The notes under the pieces are model-generated. The model was not told where the DNA came from, ran no database searches, and was given only the letters and a program-made list of their open reading frames with translations. Below, piece by piece: positions 7,317 to 17,302 of a DNA stretch of 64,000 nucleotides. The translations under genes and the position numbers were made by a program. Origin of the DNA: an uncultured Lachnospiraceae bacterium (GTDB lineage Bacteria > Bacillota > Clostridia > Lachnospirales > Lachnospiraceae); NCBI GenBank assembly GCA_947650155.1, contig CANSUS010000009.1:1-64000 (forward strand). The letters run 5' to 3'. Positions within the stretch are counted from its first letter, which is position 1. Every line of letters begins with the position of its first letter.

Positions 7317-7589
7317 ATGGGTAAAAAAATCCCTTTAAGGCAATGTGTCGGATGCGGAGAAATGAAGAGCAAAAAGGAAATGATGCGGGTATTAAAAACT
7401 GCAGAAGGACCCATTGTTTTAGATGTAACAGGTAAAAAAAATGGAAGAGGGGCATACCTTTGTTTGTCTTTGGACTGTTTGAAAAAAGCGAAGAAAAATA
7501 AAGGATTGGAACGTTCTTTCAAAATGAGTATTCCTGAAGAGGTTTACGAGAGTCTGAAAAAGGAGTTTGAAGAATTTGAGTCAGAATAA
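7317..7589 (+). CDS. rnpM: YlxR family RNA-binding protein (RNase P modulator RnpM)
   Basis: This 90-residue protein of the YlxR/DUF448 family is always found between nusA and infB in Firmicutes. Family work links it to nucleic-acid binding and to modulation of RNase P. The conserved N-terminal RQCVGCGEMKSKKEMMRV with its CxxC pair, and the GRGAYLC motif in the middle, are both present. The basic C-terminal helix is typical. It is predicted to be cytosolic. The last 14 bases overlap the next gene, or nearly abut it, depending on that gene's start, so the two are probably translated together. Confidence 0.92.
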   Translation: MGKKIPLRQCVGCGEMKSKKEMMRVLKTAEGPIVLDVTGKKNGRGAYLCLSLDCLKKAKKNKGLERSFKMSIPEEVYESLKKEFEEFESE

Positions 7590-7890
7590 AGTATTATCGT
7601 TATTGTCCATTGCAGCAAGAGGGCGAAATCTGGTAAGTGGTGAATTTGCTGTAGAAAGTACTGTGAAGGCAGACAAGGCTTTTTTAGTAGTGATCGCGGC
7701 AGATGTCTCAGAGAACACTAAGAAAAAGTTTACAAATATGTGTGATTATTATCAGGTACCACTCTTTTCATATGGGACAAAAGAAGAACTGGGGCATGCA
7801 ATCGGTAAAGAATTTAGAGCCTCTCTTGCAGTAACGGACGGAGGACTCGCAAAGACGATCATAAATAAAATGGAAACTCATGAAGAATAA
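7576..7890 (+). CDS. YlxQ family L7Ae-like ribosomal/K-turn RNA-binding protein
   Basis: This protein of about 104 residues has the L7Ae/L30e fold, known to bind RNA kink-turns. The family member in the nusA-infB operon is called YlxQ or RplGA. Visible features are the N-terminal [20 protein letters not shown] and the hydrophobic strand [19 protein letters not shown], both typical of the family. The start is uncertain: TTG at 7567 is too close to the AAGGAG at 7560-7565, while TTG at 7576 has a ten-base spacing and is preferred. Either start overlaps the end of ylxR. infB follows after 16 bases. Confidence 0.9.
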   Translation: MSQNKVLSLLSIAARGRNLVSGEFAVESTVKADKAFLVVIAADVSENTKKKFTNMCDYYQVPLFSYGTKEELGHAIGKEFRASLAVTDGGLAKTIINKMETHEE

Positions 7891-7906
7891 GACGGAGGTA
7901 GTGAGC

Positions 7907-10900
7907 ATGGCAAAAGTAAAAGTACATGAACTTGCGAAAGAATTAGAAAAACAAAGCAAAGAAGTGATTGCTTTCTTACAGAATAAAGGAATAGAAGTAA
8001 AAGCGGCACAAAGCAGTTTGGAAGAGGATATAGCGGAATTGGTGCGAAAGCATTTTGGGAAAGCTTCATCTAGTGCAAAAGAAGGGGATAATACGGAATT
8101 GAAAGAAGAAAAGGCACAAAACATGAGTGCGCCGAAGGCGGCGCAGCCGGAGGGAACACAGATGTCGGAAGGGGCAGCGCCCAAAAAAAAGAAAAAGATT
8201 ATCTTTGTAAGTAATCCGGGAAACTCCAAAATGCCTACAGGACAAAGGCCGCCTGCATCCACAGCGATGCGTCAGCCTGCAAAGCCGGCTCCGAAGCCAG
8301 TGCCTAAACCGGTTCCCAAACCGGTCGTAAGTGCAGCGGAAAAAGAAGAAAAGCCGGAGGCAGTAAAACCGGTTCCTGAAACTGTGGCAGAACCAAAGAA
8401 AGAAGAAAAAGTTTCTGCAGCTGTCCAGAACGTGGAACCTGAGGTAAAAGCACAGACAGTAACGCAGCCTAAAAGCGAAGCGCCGAAGGCGGAAAACGTG
8501 CAGGCAGCAAGTACTGCTAAAAAGGAAGAAAAAGCGGCTGATACAGAAAAGCAGCAGACGCCTCGAACAGACAATCAGAACAGGAACAATAATAATAACA
8601 GTAACAGCAGTGTTTCTACAAATAGTAATAATGTCTCTGTAAATAATAAATCCGGTTATCAGGATAGAAATAACAAAGGGAATTTCCAGGATAAAAACGG
8701 AAATCGTAACAACTTTCATGATAGAAATGACAGAAATGGAAATAATAACAGGGGCGGCTATCAGGACAGGAATAATAATGGAACAAGAACGCAAAATGCA
8801 GACAGAAACGCATCTAACGGCAGACAGGGTTTTGGCGGCACTCAGGGCGGCAGGACGAATAATGGCCCTAATCAGGGTAATAACCGTCCTTTCGGAAATA
8901 ATGACCGCGATAGAAGAAGCAATGGAGGGCAGGACAATAAGTTCAGAAAGCAAAACCAGAGTAAAGGATTTATGGCGGAAGCTCCCATTAAAGATACGGA
9001 AAAGCATAGAGATGAAGAAAAACGCAGGATCAGTCAGGAGAAAGATAAACGTTCCAAAAAAGATCTGATCTATGAAGAGGACGACAGCGCAAAACTGAAT
9101 AAAAATAAAGCAGGCAGATTTATTAAACCGGAGAAAAAGGTGGAAGTGGTAGAAGAGCAGATCAAAGTAATCACATTGCCGGAGTCTCTGACAATTAAAG
9201 AACTTGCGGATAAAATGAAGATGCAGCCGTCGGCAATTATTAAAAAACTGTTTCTTCAGGGTCAGATTGTGACAGTAAATTCTGAGATTTCATTTGAAGA
9301 TGCAGAGAATATTGCCATTGATTATGAAATCATTTGTGAAAAAGAAGTCAAAGTAGACGTTATTGAAGAACTGTTAAAAGAGGAAGAGGACGCAGCGGAA
9401 GATATGGTGAGCAGACCGCCTGTCATTTGTGTAATGGGGCATGTTGATCATGGTAAGACGTCTCTTCTTGACGCCATCCGTAAGACCAATGTAACAGACC
9501 GGGAAGCGGGAGGCATTACCCAGCATATCGGTGCATATACCGTAAGTGCAGGCGGAAAGCAGATCACTTTCCTTGACACGCCCGGACATGAAGCTTTTAC
9601 AGCAATGCGTATGCGTGGCGCAAATTCTACCGACATTGCGATTCTGGTAGTAGCGGCGGATGACGGCGTTATGCCGCAGACGATTGAAGCCATTAATCAT
9701 GCAAAGGCGGCAGGCATTGAGATCATTGTTGCTGTAAATAAAATTGATAAGCCCAACGCTAATATTGACAGGGTAAAACAGGAGATGACAGAACATGAAC
9801 TGATTCCTGTCGATTGGGGCGGAAGTACGGAATTTGTTCCGGTATCTGCAAAATCAGGAGAAGGAATTGATACTTTGTTGGAAACCATTCTGCTTACTGC
9901 TGAGATTATGGAATTAAAGGCGAATCCGAACAGAAGGGCAAGAGGTCTTGTGATCGAAGCGGAACTTGATAAAGGACGTGGTCCCGTTGCGACGGTACTG
10001 GTTCAAAAGGGTGTGCTCCATGTAGGCGATTTTGTATCTGCAGGTGCAAGCCACGGTAAAGTAAGGGCAATGGTAGACGATAAGGGAAGACGCGTAAAAG
10101 AAGCAGGCCCTTCCACACCGGTAGAAATTCTGGGGCTTTCTGACGTACCAAGCGCAGGGGAGGTAATTATTGCGCACGAGAATGATAAAACGGCAAGATC
10201 TTATGCGGAAACTTATCTTTCTCAAAATAAAGAGAAAAAACTGGAAGAGACGAAAACAAAGATGTCTTTGGACGATCTGTTTACACAGATTCAGGCAGGT
10301 AATCTGAAGGAACTGAATCTGATTGTAAAAGCAGATGTACAGGGAAGCGTAGAAGCGGTAAAACAAAGTCTTGTGAAACTTTCCAATGAGGAAGTAGTGG
10401 TGAAGTGTATCCACGGAGGCGTAGGCGCCATTAATGAATCTGATGTGAGTCTTGCATCCGCTTCTTCCGCAATTATTATTGGATTTAATGTTCGTCCTGA
10501 TGCAACTGCAAAAACGATTGCAGAAAGAGAAGGGGTGGACGTAAGATTATATAAAGTTATTTATCAGGCGATTGAAGATGTAGAAGCAGCCATGAAAGGA
10601 ATGCTGGATCCCATCTTTGAAGAAAAAGTGATTGGTCATGCAGAAGTTCGACAGATCTTTAAAGCATCGGCTGTTGGAAATATTGCAGGTTCCTATGTTC
10701 TTGACGGCGTTTTTGAAAGAGGATGTAAAGTGCGTATTTCAAGAGAAGGCGAGCAGATATTCGAAGGTGATCTGGCTTCTCTTAAGAGATTTAAAGATGA
10801 TGTGAAGGAAGTTAAGGCCGGATTTGAATGCGGTCTTGTATTTGAAGGCTATGACCAGATGCAGGAGCTTGATATTGTAGAGGCATATAAAATGGTTGAA

Positions 10901-10915
10901 GTGCCGAGACAGTAA
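7907..10915 (+). CDS. infB: Translation initiation factor IF-2
   Basis: IF-2 is a GTPase that places initiator tRNA on the 30S subunit and promotes subunit joining. The N-terminal IF2_N helix domain is at 1-50 and a second IF2_N domain at about 424-475. The GTPase domain has GHVDHGKTS (about 510), DTPGHEAF and NKIDKPNAN. Domains II to IV follow to residue 1002. Between the two IF2_N domains lies a very long low-complexity linker: Lys/Pro/Glu-rich (about 75-215), then Asn/Gly/Arg-rich (about 222-350). The frame is open upstream to 7880, but ATG at 7907 has GGAGG nine bases upstream and begins the conserved [13 protein letters not shown]. Confidence 0.97.
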   Translation: MAKVKVHELAKELEKQSKEVIAFLQNKGIEVKAAQSSLEEDIAELVRKHFGKASSSAKEGDNTELKEEKAQNMSAPKAAQPEGTQMSEGAAPKKKKKIIFVSNPGNSKMPTGQRPPASTAMRQPAKPAPKPVPKPVPKPVVSAAEKEEKPEAVKPVPETVAEPKKEEKVSAAVQNVEPEVKAQTVTQPKSEAPKAENVQAASTAKKEEKAADTEKQQTPRTDNQNRNNNNNSNSSVSTNSNNVSVNNKSGYQDRNNKGNFQDKNGNRNNFHDRNDRNGNNNRGGYQDRNNNGTRTQNADRNASNGRQGFGGTQGGRTNNGPNQGNNRPFGNNDRDRRSNGGQDNKFRKQNQSKGFMAEAPIKDTEKHRDEEKRRISQEKDKRSKKDLIYEEDDSAKLNKNKAGRFIKPEKKVEVVEEQIKVITLPESLTIKELADKMKMQPSAIIKKLFLQGQIVTVNSEISFEDAENIAIDYEIICEKEVKVDVIEELLKEEEDAAEDMVSRPPVICVMGHVDHGKTSLLDAIRKTNVTDREAGGITQHIGAYTVSAGGKQITFLDTPGHEAFTAMRMRGANSTDIAILVVAADDGVMPQTIEAINHAKAAGIEIIVAVNKIDKPNANIDRVKQEMTEHELIPVDWGGSTEFVPVSAKSGEGIDTLLETILLTAEIMELKANPNRRARGLVIEAELDKGRGPVATVLVQKGVLHVGDFVSAGASHGKVRAMVDDKGRRVKEAGPSTPVEILGLSDVPSAGEVIIAHENDKTARSYAETYLSQNKEKKLEETKTKMSLDDLFTQIQAGNLKELNLIVKADVQGSVEAVKQSLVKLSNEEVVVKCIHGGVGAINESDVSLASASSAIIIGFNVRPDATAKTIAEREGVDVRLYKVIYQAIEDVEAAMKGMLDPIFEEKVIGHAEVRQIFKASAVGNIAGSYVLDGVFERGCKVRISREGEQIFEGDLASLKRFKDDVKEVKAGFECGLVFEGYDQMQELDIVEAYKMVEVPRQ

Positions 10916-10928
10916 GAATGGGAGCAAT

Positions 10929-11315
10929 ATGAGAAAAAACAGTGTAAAAAATACAAGGATCAATGGGGAAGTGCAGAGGGTTCTTGCAGACATTATAAGG
11001 GGCGGCATTAAAGACCCCCGCATCAGTCCGCTTACCAGTGTGGTTGCTGTGGAGGTGGCGCCGGATCTGAAAACCTGTAAAGCATGGATAAGTGTATTAG
11101 GGGACGAAAAGGCAGTGGAAGATACGCTTGCCGGGCTCAACAGTGCGGAAGGGTATATCAAAGGGCAGCTGGCAAAAAAAATCAATTTAAGGAACACGCC
11201 GGAAATTCGTTTCATTATGGATCAGTCTATTGCTTACGGGGTTTCTATGTCGAAATTAATTGATGATGTAAACAAGAATATTCCAGATAGAAAAGAAGAT
11301 GGTGAAAATGATTAA
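10929..11315 (+). CDS. rbfA: 30S ribosome-binding factor RbfA
   Basis: RbfA is a cold-shock-related assembly factor with a type II KH fold. It binds the 30S subunit near the 16S rRNA 5' end during maturation. The 128 residues show RINGEVQRVLADIIRGG, KDPRI and the later region TPEIRFIMDQSIAYG typical of the family. The frame is open 33 bases upstream, but the ATG at 10929, just after GGGAGCAAT, begins the conserved basic N-terminus. It starts 13 bases after infB and its end overlaps nrnA by 17 bases. Confidence 0.95.
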   Translation: MRKNSVKNTRINGEVQRVLADIIRGGIKDPRISPLTSVVAVEVAPDLKTCKAWISVLGDEKAVEDTLAGLNSAEGYIKGQLAKKINLRNTPEIRFIMDQSIAYGVSMSKLIDDVNKNIPDRKEDGEND

Positions 11316-12270
11316 TATTTTAGAGGAATGCAAAAATGCAAAAGTAATCGGTATCAGCAGTCATTTAAGACCGGATGGCGACTGTGTCGGCGCTTGCATG
11401 GGGTTATATTTATACTTGAAAAAAGAACTTCCGGAGGCAGAAATAGAGGTTTTTTTAGAAGAACCGGCAGAAGTTTTTTACTGCCTGGAAGGAGTGAATG
11501 AAATTAAAACTGATTTTAAATCAGAAAAGGTTCATGACGTATTTTTTGTTTTGGATTGTGATAATGAGCGGATGGGAGACGCGCGCGCATTTTTTGAGAA
11601 AGCGGCAAAGACGATCAACATTGACCATCATGTAAGCAATGCAGGCTGTGGGCAGTTAAATTATATCGTTTCCGATGCAAGTTCTACCAGTGAACTGGTC
11701 TATGACCTGTTTGAGGAAGAGAAAGTAAATACAGCCATTGCAAAAGCAATTTATATTGGTATGGTTCATGATACGGGGAGCTTTCAGTATTCCAATACTT
11801 CTCCGAAAACACTCCGTATAGCGGCAAAGCTGATAGAATTTGGTTTTGACTTTTCCAAACTGATCGAAGAAACTTTTTATCAGAAGACTTATGTGCAGAA
11901 TCAAATCCTGGGAAGGGCTTTACTGGAAAGTATTTTATTTATGGATGGACACTGCATTGTCAGCAGCGTAGACAAAAAGACGATGGATTTTTATCATGTA
12001 AGACCGACAGATTTGGACGGTATTGTAAATCAGCTTCGTAATACGACGGGAGTAGACTGCGCTATTTTTATGTACGAGACAGAAGTATTAAAATATAAAG
12101 TCAGTCTGCGGTCCAATGAGAAAGTCAATGTGGCAAAAGTAGCGGAATATTTTGGCGGAGGCGGACATGTGCGCGCTGCAGGCTGTATCCTGTCAGGAAC
12201 ATTCCATGATGTAATCAATAATATTTCTTTACATATAGAAGAGCAGTTAAAGCAGGAGACAGAATCTTGA
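11299..12270 (+). CDS. nrnA: DHH/DHHA1 phosphoesterase, bifunctional oligoribonuclease/pAp phosphatase
   Basis: NrnA-type enzymes degrade very short RNA oligonucleotides and dephosphorylate pAp, replacing Orn in Firmicutes. Metal-binding motifs of the DHH domain are visible: SSHLRPDGDCVGA, FVLDCDNERMG, and the DHH signature NIDHHVSN, followed by DASSTSELVYD. The C-terminal DHHA1 domain ends with GGGGHVRAAG, the substrate-binding glycine loop. The 323-residue length is typical. ATG at 11308 is an alternative start three codons downstream. The overlap with rbfA at the 5' end and a four-base overlap with truB at the 3' end place it firmly in the operon. Confidence 0.93.
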   Translation: MVKMINILEECKNAKVIGISSHLRPDGDCVGACMGLYLYLKKELPEAEIEVFLEEPAEVFYCLEGVNEIKTDFKSEKVHDVFFVLDCDNERMGDARAFFEKAAKTINIDHHVSNAGCGQLNYIVSDASSTSELVYDLFEEEKVNTAIAKAIYIGMVHDTGSFQYSNTSPKTLRIAAKLIEFGFDFSKLIEETFYQKTYVQNQILGRALLESILFMDGHCIVSSVDKKTMDFYHVRPTDLDGIVNQLRNTTGVDCAIFMYETEVLKYKVSLRSNEKVNVAKVAEYFGGGGHVRAAGCILSGTFHDVINNISLHIEEQLKQETES

Positions 12271-13181
12271 TTAATGGAATGATAAACGTGTATAAAGAAG
12301 CCGGTTTTACTTCCCATGATGTGGTTGCAAAACTGCGGGGAATTTTGAAGCAGAAAAAGATCGGGCATACGGGAACGCTGGACCCGGATGCAGTCGGGGT
12401 ACTTCCCGTATGCCTTGGAAATGGAACCAGACTTTGTGATATGCTTGCAGATAAGGATAAAGAATATGTGGCGCTTATGCGTCTCGGTATTGTTACGGAC
12501 ACGCAGGATATGTCCGGAAGAGTGCTCAGACAGTCAGTGGTTTCCTGTAAGGAAGAAGAACTGCGTCAGACGGTGCTTTCCTTTACAGGGGAATATTTAC
12601 AGATTCCGCCGATGTATTCAGCATTAAAAGTAAATGGGAAAAAGCTTTATGAACTGGCGAGGCAGGGAAAAGAAATAGAAAGAGCGGCAAGACCTGTTAC
12701 AATTAAGGAAATTGAAATTCTTTCCATTGATATGCCATTCGTGAAAATAAGGGTAGAGTGTTCCAAGGGGACTTATATTCGTACTCTGTGTCATGACATT
12801 GGAGAAAAGGCAGGATGCGGGGCGGCAATGGAAACGTTAGTCAGGACAAGAGTAGGCAGATTTACTTTAGAGGAAGCTGTTACCTTATCGGAGATAGAGA
12901 CTATGGTGCAGGAAGGACGTATTATGCAGAAAATCATTCCGGCAGACTACATGTTTGAAAGGTTTCCCAAAGCAATTGTAAAAAAAGAATTTCGTAAAAG
13001 AATAGATAATGGTAATTTCCTTTTTACAGATCAGGTAAAGATGATAGAAGGAAAGTTTGAAAAAAGGGACAGTGAACAGTGCAGGATTTATAATGATGAA
13101 AATATTTTCTGCGGAATTTATGAATACCGCGAGAAGGAAAGACAGTTAAAACCTGTTAAAATGTTTCCTCCCAATGAATAG
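12267..13181 (+). CDS. truB: tRNA pseudouridine-55 synthase TruB
   Basis: TruB makes the universal pseudouridine 55 in the T-loop of tRNAs. The N-terminal MINVYKEAGFTSHDVV is the family signature. The catalytic Asp, near residue 39, lies in GHTGTLDPDAVGVLP. A later conserved motif, SKGTYIRTLCHDIG, is also present. The 304-residue length and the C-terminal extension are typical for Clostridia. The start is TTG at 12267, which overlaps the nrnA stop by four bases. ATG at 12279 is an alternative that would still keep the conserved core. ribF follows at 24 bases. Confidence 0.96.
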   Translation: MINGMINVYKEAGFTSHDVVAKLRGILKQKKIGHTGTLDPDAVGVLPVCLGNGTRLCDMLADKDKEYVALMRLGIVTDTQDMSGRVLRQSVVSCKEEELRQTVLSFTGEYLQIPPMYSALKVNGKKLYELARQGKEIERAARPVTIKEIEILSIDMPFVKIRVECSKGTYIRTLCHDIGEKAGCGAAMETLVRTRVGRFTLEEAVTLSEIETMVQEGRIMQKIIPADYMFERFPKAIVKKEFRKRIDNGNFLFTDQVKMIEGKFEKRDSEQCRIYNDENIFCGIYEYREKERQLKPVKMFPPNE

Positions 13182-13205
13182 TCAGATAACAGTTATGGAG
13201 TAATT

Positions 13206-14129
13206 ATGCAGATCATTCGGCAGACAACAGAATTTCACATAGAAGAAAAAACGGCGGCAGCAATTGGAAAGTTTGACGGAATACATAAAGGGCATGAGAA
13301 GCTGCTTGAAAAGATTATGATGCAGAAAGAAAAAGGTCTTAAGACAGTTATATTTACTTTTGACCCTCTTCCTGCTATTCTTTTTGGTCAGACGCAGATA
13401 AAAGAGCTTACGACCAGACAGGAGAAGGAAGAGATATTTGAGAGGATGGGGGTCGATATTCTCATCGAGTTTCCGCTGACAGAATCTACCGCTTCTATGA
13501 GCCCGGAAAACTTTATAGAGGAAATTCTTGTTCAGAAAATGAACACTGCCTATGTGGCGGCAGGTACAGATCTGTCTTTTGGATATAAGGGAAAGGGAGA
13601 CGCCGCACTTTTAAAAAATCTTTCCGGTAAATTTAACTTTTGTGTGGAGATTATCGAAAAAGTCTGTCACAATAAAAGGGAAATCAGTTCGTCTTATATC
13701 AGAGAGGAGATCGAAAGGGGCAATATGGAAAATGCAGCAGCGCTTATCGGCAATGCATATTCCATATCAGGAATTGTAGAACATGGCAATCAGCTGGGAA
13801 GAACGTTATCCATGCCGACAGTAAATCTCTTACCGGATGAACGAAAGCTTCTTCCTCCTTACGGGGTCTATTTTTCCAGAATAAATATGGACGGGAAATT
13901 CTACTGCGGCGTCACTAATATTGGCTCTAAGCCTACTGTAAGTAACGAAAATCGTCCCGGGGTTGAAACGTACATTTTTGGTTTTGAGGAAGAAATATAT
14001 GATAAAAAGATAACGGTCTATTTGGATCATTACAGAAGACCGGAGAAAAAATTTGCAGGGATAGAACAATTAAGAGCACAGCTTATGGAAGATAAAAAAG
14101 CAGGACGGGATTATTATTTTAATAAATAG
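13206..14129 (+). CDS. ribF: Bifunctional riboflavin kinase/FAD synthetase RibF
   Basis: RibF converts riboflavin to FMN and then to FAD. The N-terminal FAD synthetase domain (nucleotidyltransferase, about 15-180) has IGKFDGIHKGHEKLL, the HxGH-type adenylyl-transfer motif, and SSSYIREEIERG. The C-terminal riboflavin kinase domain (about 185-305) has GRTLSMPTVNL, PPYGVYFS and GVTNIGSKPTV. The length of 307 is normal. It is the last gene of the rimP operon and is followed by a probable terminator. No FMN riboswitch is associated; expression seems tied to the translation operon. Confidence 0.97.
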   Translation: MQIIRQTTEFHIEEKTAAAIGKFDGIHKGHEKLLEKIMMQKEKGLKTVIFTFDPLPAILFGQTQIKELTTRQEKEEIFERMGVDILIEFPLTESTASMSPENFIEEILVQKMNTAYVAAGTDLSFGYKGKGDAALLKNLSGKFNFCVEIIEKVCHNKREISSSYIREEIERGNMENAAALIGNAYSISGIVEHGNQLGRTLSMPTVNLLPDERKLLPPYGVYFSRINMDGKFYCGVTNIGSKPTVSNENRPGVETYIFGFEEEIYDKKITVYLDHYRRPEKKFAGIEQLRAQLMEDKKAGRDYYFNK

Positions 14130-14144
14130 TTAAAATACACAGGT

Positions 14145-14186
14145 ATGTCAATTTTGTATGAAATAAATACAAGATTGGCATATTTT
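14145..14186 (+). terminator. AT-rich hairpin ending the rimP-ribF operon
   Basis: ATGTCAATTTTGTAT (14145-14159) pairs with ATACAAGATTGGCAT (14167-14181) over 15 positions, with two G-U pairs in the RNA, and is followed by ATTTT. The stem is long but weak in G+C and the T run is short, so it may be a weak terminator or a 3'-end stabilising hairpin. Confidence 0.5.
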
Positions 14187-14281
14187 AATGTTTACAGATT
14201 TATTTTATCGGATTTTGTATCAGTAATCTTCTAAAGACTGTACAGAAAGCGAGAAAAAATTGAAATCAGATGATGTAAGTG

Positions 14282-14310
14282 TTGACATAAATATAGTTGC
14301 TTGATATAAT
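14282..14310 (+). promoter_or_regulatory. Consensus sigma-A promoter for the NlpC/P60 gene
   Basis: TTGACA (14282-14287) and TATAAT (14305-14310) are separated by 17 bases, a perfect match to the vegetative consensus. This implies strong, constitutive transcription of the wall hydrolase gene, with a leader of about 110 bases in which no riboswitch was recognised. Confidence 0.85.
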
Positions 14311-14429
14311 AACAACGTAACATATGTAATAAGTTTGTAACAAATGAAGAAATTAATGAAATAGAAACGAAATAAATGTTGTGTGAATTGTATGGAATTT
14401 GAATGATTTCAGTCAGGGAAGGAAAGGCT

Positions 14430-15464
14430 ATGAAGAGAGAATTGATCGGAACCGCTACACTTGTTTTAGGAGTTATGTTTTTTGCAAATCCGCTGCGTGT
14501 TCAGGCAGCAGAGGCAGACTCTTTAGTGAAAAATACACTGTCTGAGCCGGTCGGTGCAGCGTCTATTATGCAGGCAGATCTGACAGAGGACGAGTATATA
14601 CAGACTGCCAATGAAGCACAGGAAAGTTTTTGGGGATATACGAATCTGGGAATCGCGCAGGTGGATAATAACCTGAATATTCGTGAAACGCCGGATGAGT
14701 CAGGAAAGCTTGTGGGAAAACTTCCTAAGGATGCAGCCTGTGAGATCTTAAGTATAGAAGGAAACTGGGCATATATTCATTCCGGTAAGGTGGACGGTTA
14801 TGTCAGTCTGGATTATCTTCTTACAGGAATAGACGCGAAGCTGAAAGCAAGAGAGCTTGTTAAAAACATAGCAACCGTTACTACGGATGCGCTTAAGATC
14901 CGTGAAGAGCCGAATACAGACTGCGGAGTACTTACACTTGTTCCTGAGGGTGAGGAACTGGAAGTTGTAGAAGTTTTGGACGGATGGATAAAGATTAATC
15001 TGGATGACGAAGATTATTATGTCAGTGCAGACTATGTCGAGGTAGGAGAGAAACTGGAGACGGCGATTACAATGACAGAACTTTTGTATGGACAAGGTGT
15101 ATCTGATCTTCGTGTAGACCTTTGCCAGTATGCAAAGCAGTTCTTGGGAAATCCCTATGTATGGGGTGGGACAAGCCTGACAAATGGTGCGGATTGCTCC
15201 GGCTTTGTATTAAGTGTATTTAAGAATTTTGGTTATACATTGCCGCATTATTCCGGTTCACAGGCAAATATGGGAACGAAAATTTCAGCTTCGGAGGCGC
15301 AACCGGGAGATTTATTCTTCTATGGAAAGAATGGAACGATTAATCATGTTGCAATCTACATTGGAAATGGTCAGGTAATCCATGCAAGCAGTCCGACAAC
15401 GGGAATCCGTATTTCCAATTGCCAGTATCGTACACCGCTTAAAGTAGTAAGAATACTTCCATAA
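14430..15464 (+). CDS. Secreted NlpC/P60 peptidoglycan endopeptidase with two SH3b domains
   Basis: This protein of 344 residues has a signal peptide (MKRELIG, a hydrophobic stretch, then a cleavage site after VQA near residue 27). It carries two bacterial SH3 domains (about 70-125, NNLNIRETPDESG; and 145-205, DALKIREEPN) that bind wall peptides, and a C-terminal NlpC/P60 cysteine peptidase. The catalytic Cys is in GADCSGFVLS and the His residues in NHVAIYIG and VIHASS. It cleaves peptide stems of peptidoglycan. The start at 14430 is favoured over 14403 because GGGAAGGAAAGG lies upstream and the signal peptide begins there. It sits between ribF and rpsO, where many Firmicutes have no extra gene. 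Confidence 0.93.
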   Translation: MKRELIGTATLVLGVMFFANPLRVQAAEADSLVKNTLSEPVGAASIMQADLTEDEYIQTANEAQESFWGYTNLGIAQVDNNLNIRETPDESGKLVGKLPKDAACEILSIEGNWAYIHSGKVDGYVSLDYLLTGIDAKLKARELVKNIATVTTDALKIREEPNTDCGVLTLVPEGEELEVVEVLDGWIKINLDDEDYYVSADYVEVGEKLETAITMTELLYGQGVSDLRVDLCQYAKQFLGNPYVWGGTSLTNGADCSGFVLSVFKNFGYTLPHYSGSQANMGTKISASEAQPGDLFFYGKNGTINHVAIYIGNGQVIHASSPTTGIRISNCQYRTPLKVVRILP

Positions 15465-15486
15465 GAAAAAGGGGATAACGATAAAT

Positions 15487-15525
15487 AAAAAAGACATGTA
15501 CCGAATCAGGGGACATGTCTTTTTT
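15487..15525. terminator. Bidirectional terminator between nlpC and the ABC exporter genes
   Basis: AAAAAAGACATGT (15487-15499) pairs perfectly with ACATGTCTTTTTT (15513-15525) around a 13-base loop. The A and T runs on both sides serve the converging genes from both directions. Confidence 0.9.
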
Positions 15526-15544
15526 GCGTTCATTTTCAATTTAT

Positions 15545-17302
15545 TCAAGTTGAGGCAAACTGACTGTTATACAAAGCGGCATAGAAACCATTTTTCAAAA
15601 GCAGTTCTTCATGACTGCCTTGTTCTATGATATCACCATCTTTCATGACAAGGATCATATCCGCCTCTTTAATGGTAGAAAGCCTGTGTGCGACAATAAA
15701 ACTGGTACGTCCTTTCATCATTTCTTCAAAAGCTTTCTGGATTCTGATTTCCGTTCTGGTATCTATGGAAGAAGTGGCTTCATCCAATATCAGCATGGGG
15801 GGCAGAGTCAGCATAACGCGGGAAATACACAGAAGCTGTTTCTGACCTTGGGAAAGGTTACCGCCGTCTTCGGAAATAATGGTGTCATATCCGTCTGGCA
15901 TACGTTTTATAAAGCTATGTGCATGAGCTGCTTTTGCAGCGGCAATCACTTCTTCTTCTGTGGCGTCCGGTTTGCCGTAACAAATATTTTCCCGGATGGT
16001 GCCGGATTTTAACCATGTTTCCTGTAAAACCATTCCAAAATTTTCCCGCAGGCTGTTTCTGGTCATTTCCATAACAGGGGTGTTGTCTACACGGATTACA
16101 CCGTTTTTTACATCATAAAACCGCATAAGAAGATTGATGAGAGTACTCTTTCCACAACCTGTCGGTCCGACAATAGCAATACGCTGACCGGGTTTTACAT
16201 GAAGATTCAAGTCGGTAATCAGTTTCTGCTCAGGCGTATAGGAAAATGCCACGTGGTCTAAATCCACATTTCCCTGTGCGTGGGAAAGGACATGCGCATT
16301 TGGTGCATCCGGAGTCTGTGCAGGTTCTGCCATCAACTCAAAGACACGTTCGGCACAGGCAAAAGCATTTTGCAGTTCTGTGACCACACCCGAAATTTCA
16401 TTAAAAGGCTTGGTATATTGGTTTGCGTAGCTTAAAAAGCAGGAAATCTGTCCAACACTCAGTCTGCGGTTTATTGCCAGTAATGCTCCTGTAATAGCGA
16501 CGCCGGCGTAAACCAGCCCATTTACAAAGCGGGTGGCAGGATTCGTAATAGAAGAAAAGAAAATTGCTTTTACACTGCATTCCTGCAGCTGCTTATTAAT
16601 TACGTCAAAACGTTCCTGCGCCCGTTTCTCATAACCAAATGCCTGAATAATTTTTTCATTTCCGACCATTTCGTCAGTCAGGGAAGTAAGCTTTCCTCTT
16701 GTTTCGGATTGTTTATGAAACATGGAAAAGGTTCGTTTGGCAATAAAGCTTGCCACAAAAAGAGAAACCGGCGTTAAAAGTACAACGACAAGAGTAATGC
16801 TTACATTTACGGACAACATAAAAAATAATGTGCCGATAATGGTGATAACACCGGAAAAAAGTTGTGTAAAACCCATTAAGAGACCATCCGAAAACTGATC
16901 CACATCGGAAACAATCCGGCTTAATATATCGCCATGCTGTTTGGAGTCGATGTATTTTAACGGAAGTTCTTCTAAATGACTGAAGGCACGGATGCGGATT
17001 TCTTTAACAACCTGGTAGGTAATGTGGTTATTACATAAATTCATAAACCATTGAGCGGCTGCGGTAATCAGAATCATAATTCCTAGTTGCTTTAATATGG
17101 CAAGAAGATTCTCAAAATCAACGTTTCCCGCTGCCATAATATAGTCGATGGCTTTTCCGGTTAACACCGGAACATAAAGCGTGAGTACGACTGTCAATAT
17201 GGCAAGTAAAAAAGAAAGTACGACAAAAAACATATGTGGCTTGATCAAAAGGAATACTTGCTTTATCGTCGCTTTTTTCATCGTGTTCTGCTTCGTTTTC
17301 AT
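15545..17302 (-). CDS. ABC exporter half-transporter, catalytically complete subunit
   Basis: This is a 585-residue half-size ABC exporter: six membrane helices (about 1-320), then a nucleotide-binding domain (about 335-580). Walker A is GPTGCGKST, Walker B with the catalytic Glu is MLILDEATSSID, and the switch His is in IVAHRLSTI. The signature reads LSQGQ instead of LSGGQ. With the upstream gene it forms a heterodimeric multidrug or lipid-type exporter like TM287/288 or BmrCD. In those, one ATP site is degenerate because a modified signature in this subunit pairs with a modified Walker B in the partner. The ATG overlaps the partner's stop codon, and GAGGAGGT lies upstream. The substrate is unknown. 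Confidence 0.95.
   Translation of the reverse strand: MKTKQNTMKKATIKQVFLLIKPHMFFVVLSFLLAILTVVLTLYVPVLTGKAIDYIMAAGNVDFENLLAILKQLGIMILITAAAQWFMNLCNNHITYQVVKEIRIRAFSHLEELPLKYIDSKQHGDILSRIVSDVDQFSDGLLMGFTQLFSGVITIIGTLFFMLSVNVSITLVVVLLTPVSLFVASFIAKRTFSMFHKQSETRGKLTSLTDEMVGNEKIIQAFGYEKRAQERFDVINKQLQECSVKAIFFSSITNPATRFVNGLVYAGVAITGALLAINRRLSVGQISCFLSYANQYTKPFNEISGVVTELQNAFACAERVFELMAEPAQTPDAPNAHVLSHAQGNVDLDHVAFSYTPEQKLITDLNLHVKPGQRIAIVGPTGCGKSTLINLLMRFYDVKNGVIRVDNTPVMEMTRNSLRENFGMVLQETWLKSGTIRENICYGKPDATEEEVIAAAKAAHAHSFIKRMPDGYDTIISEDGGNLSQGQKQLLCISRVMLTLPPMLILDEATSSIDTRTEIRIQKAFEEMMKGRTSFIVAHRLSTIKEADMILVMKDGDIIEQGSHEELLLKNGFYAALYNSQFAST

Noticed and set aside
8280-8960. Repeats in infB as a possible inserted element
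   Set aside because: Codon-level repeats of Pro-Lys and Asn runs are in frame and typical of IF-2 linkers. There is no sign of insertion.
8066-9007. Long minus-strand frame (313 residues) opposite infB
   Set aside because: A shadow of the low-complexity infB linker. Composition is Arg/Cys/Phe-rich without any motif.
14311-14429. A c-di-AMP (ydaO-type) riboswitch before the NlpC/P60 gene
   Set aside because: Such switches often precede wall hydrolases, but the leader is only about 110 bases and lacks the conserved blocks.
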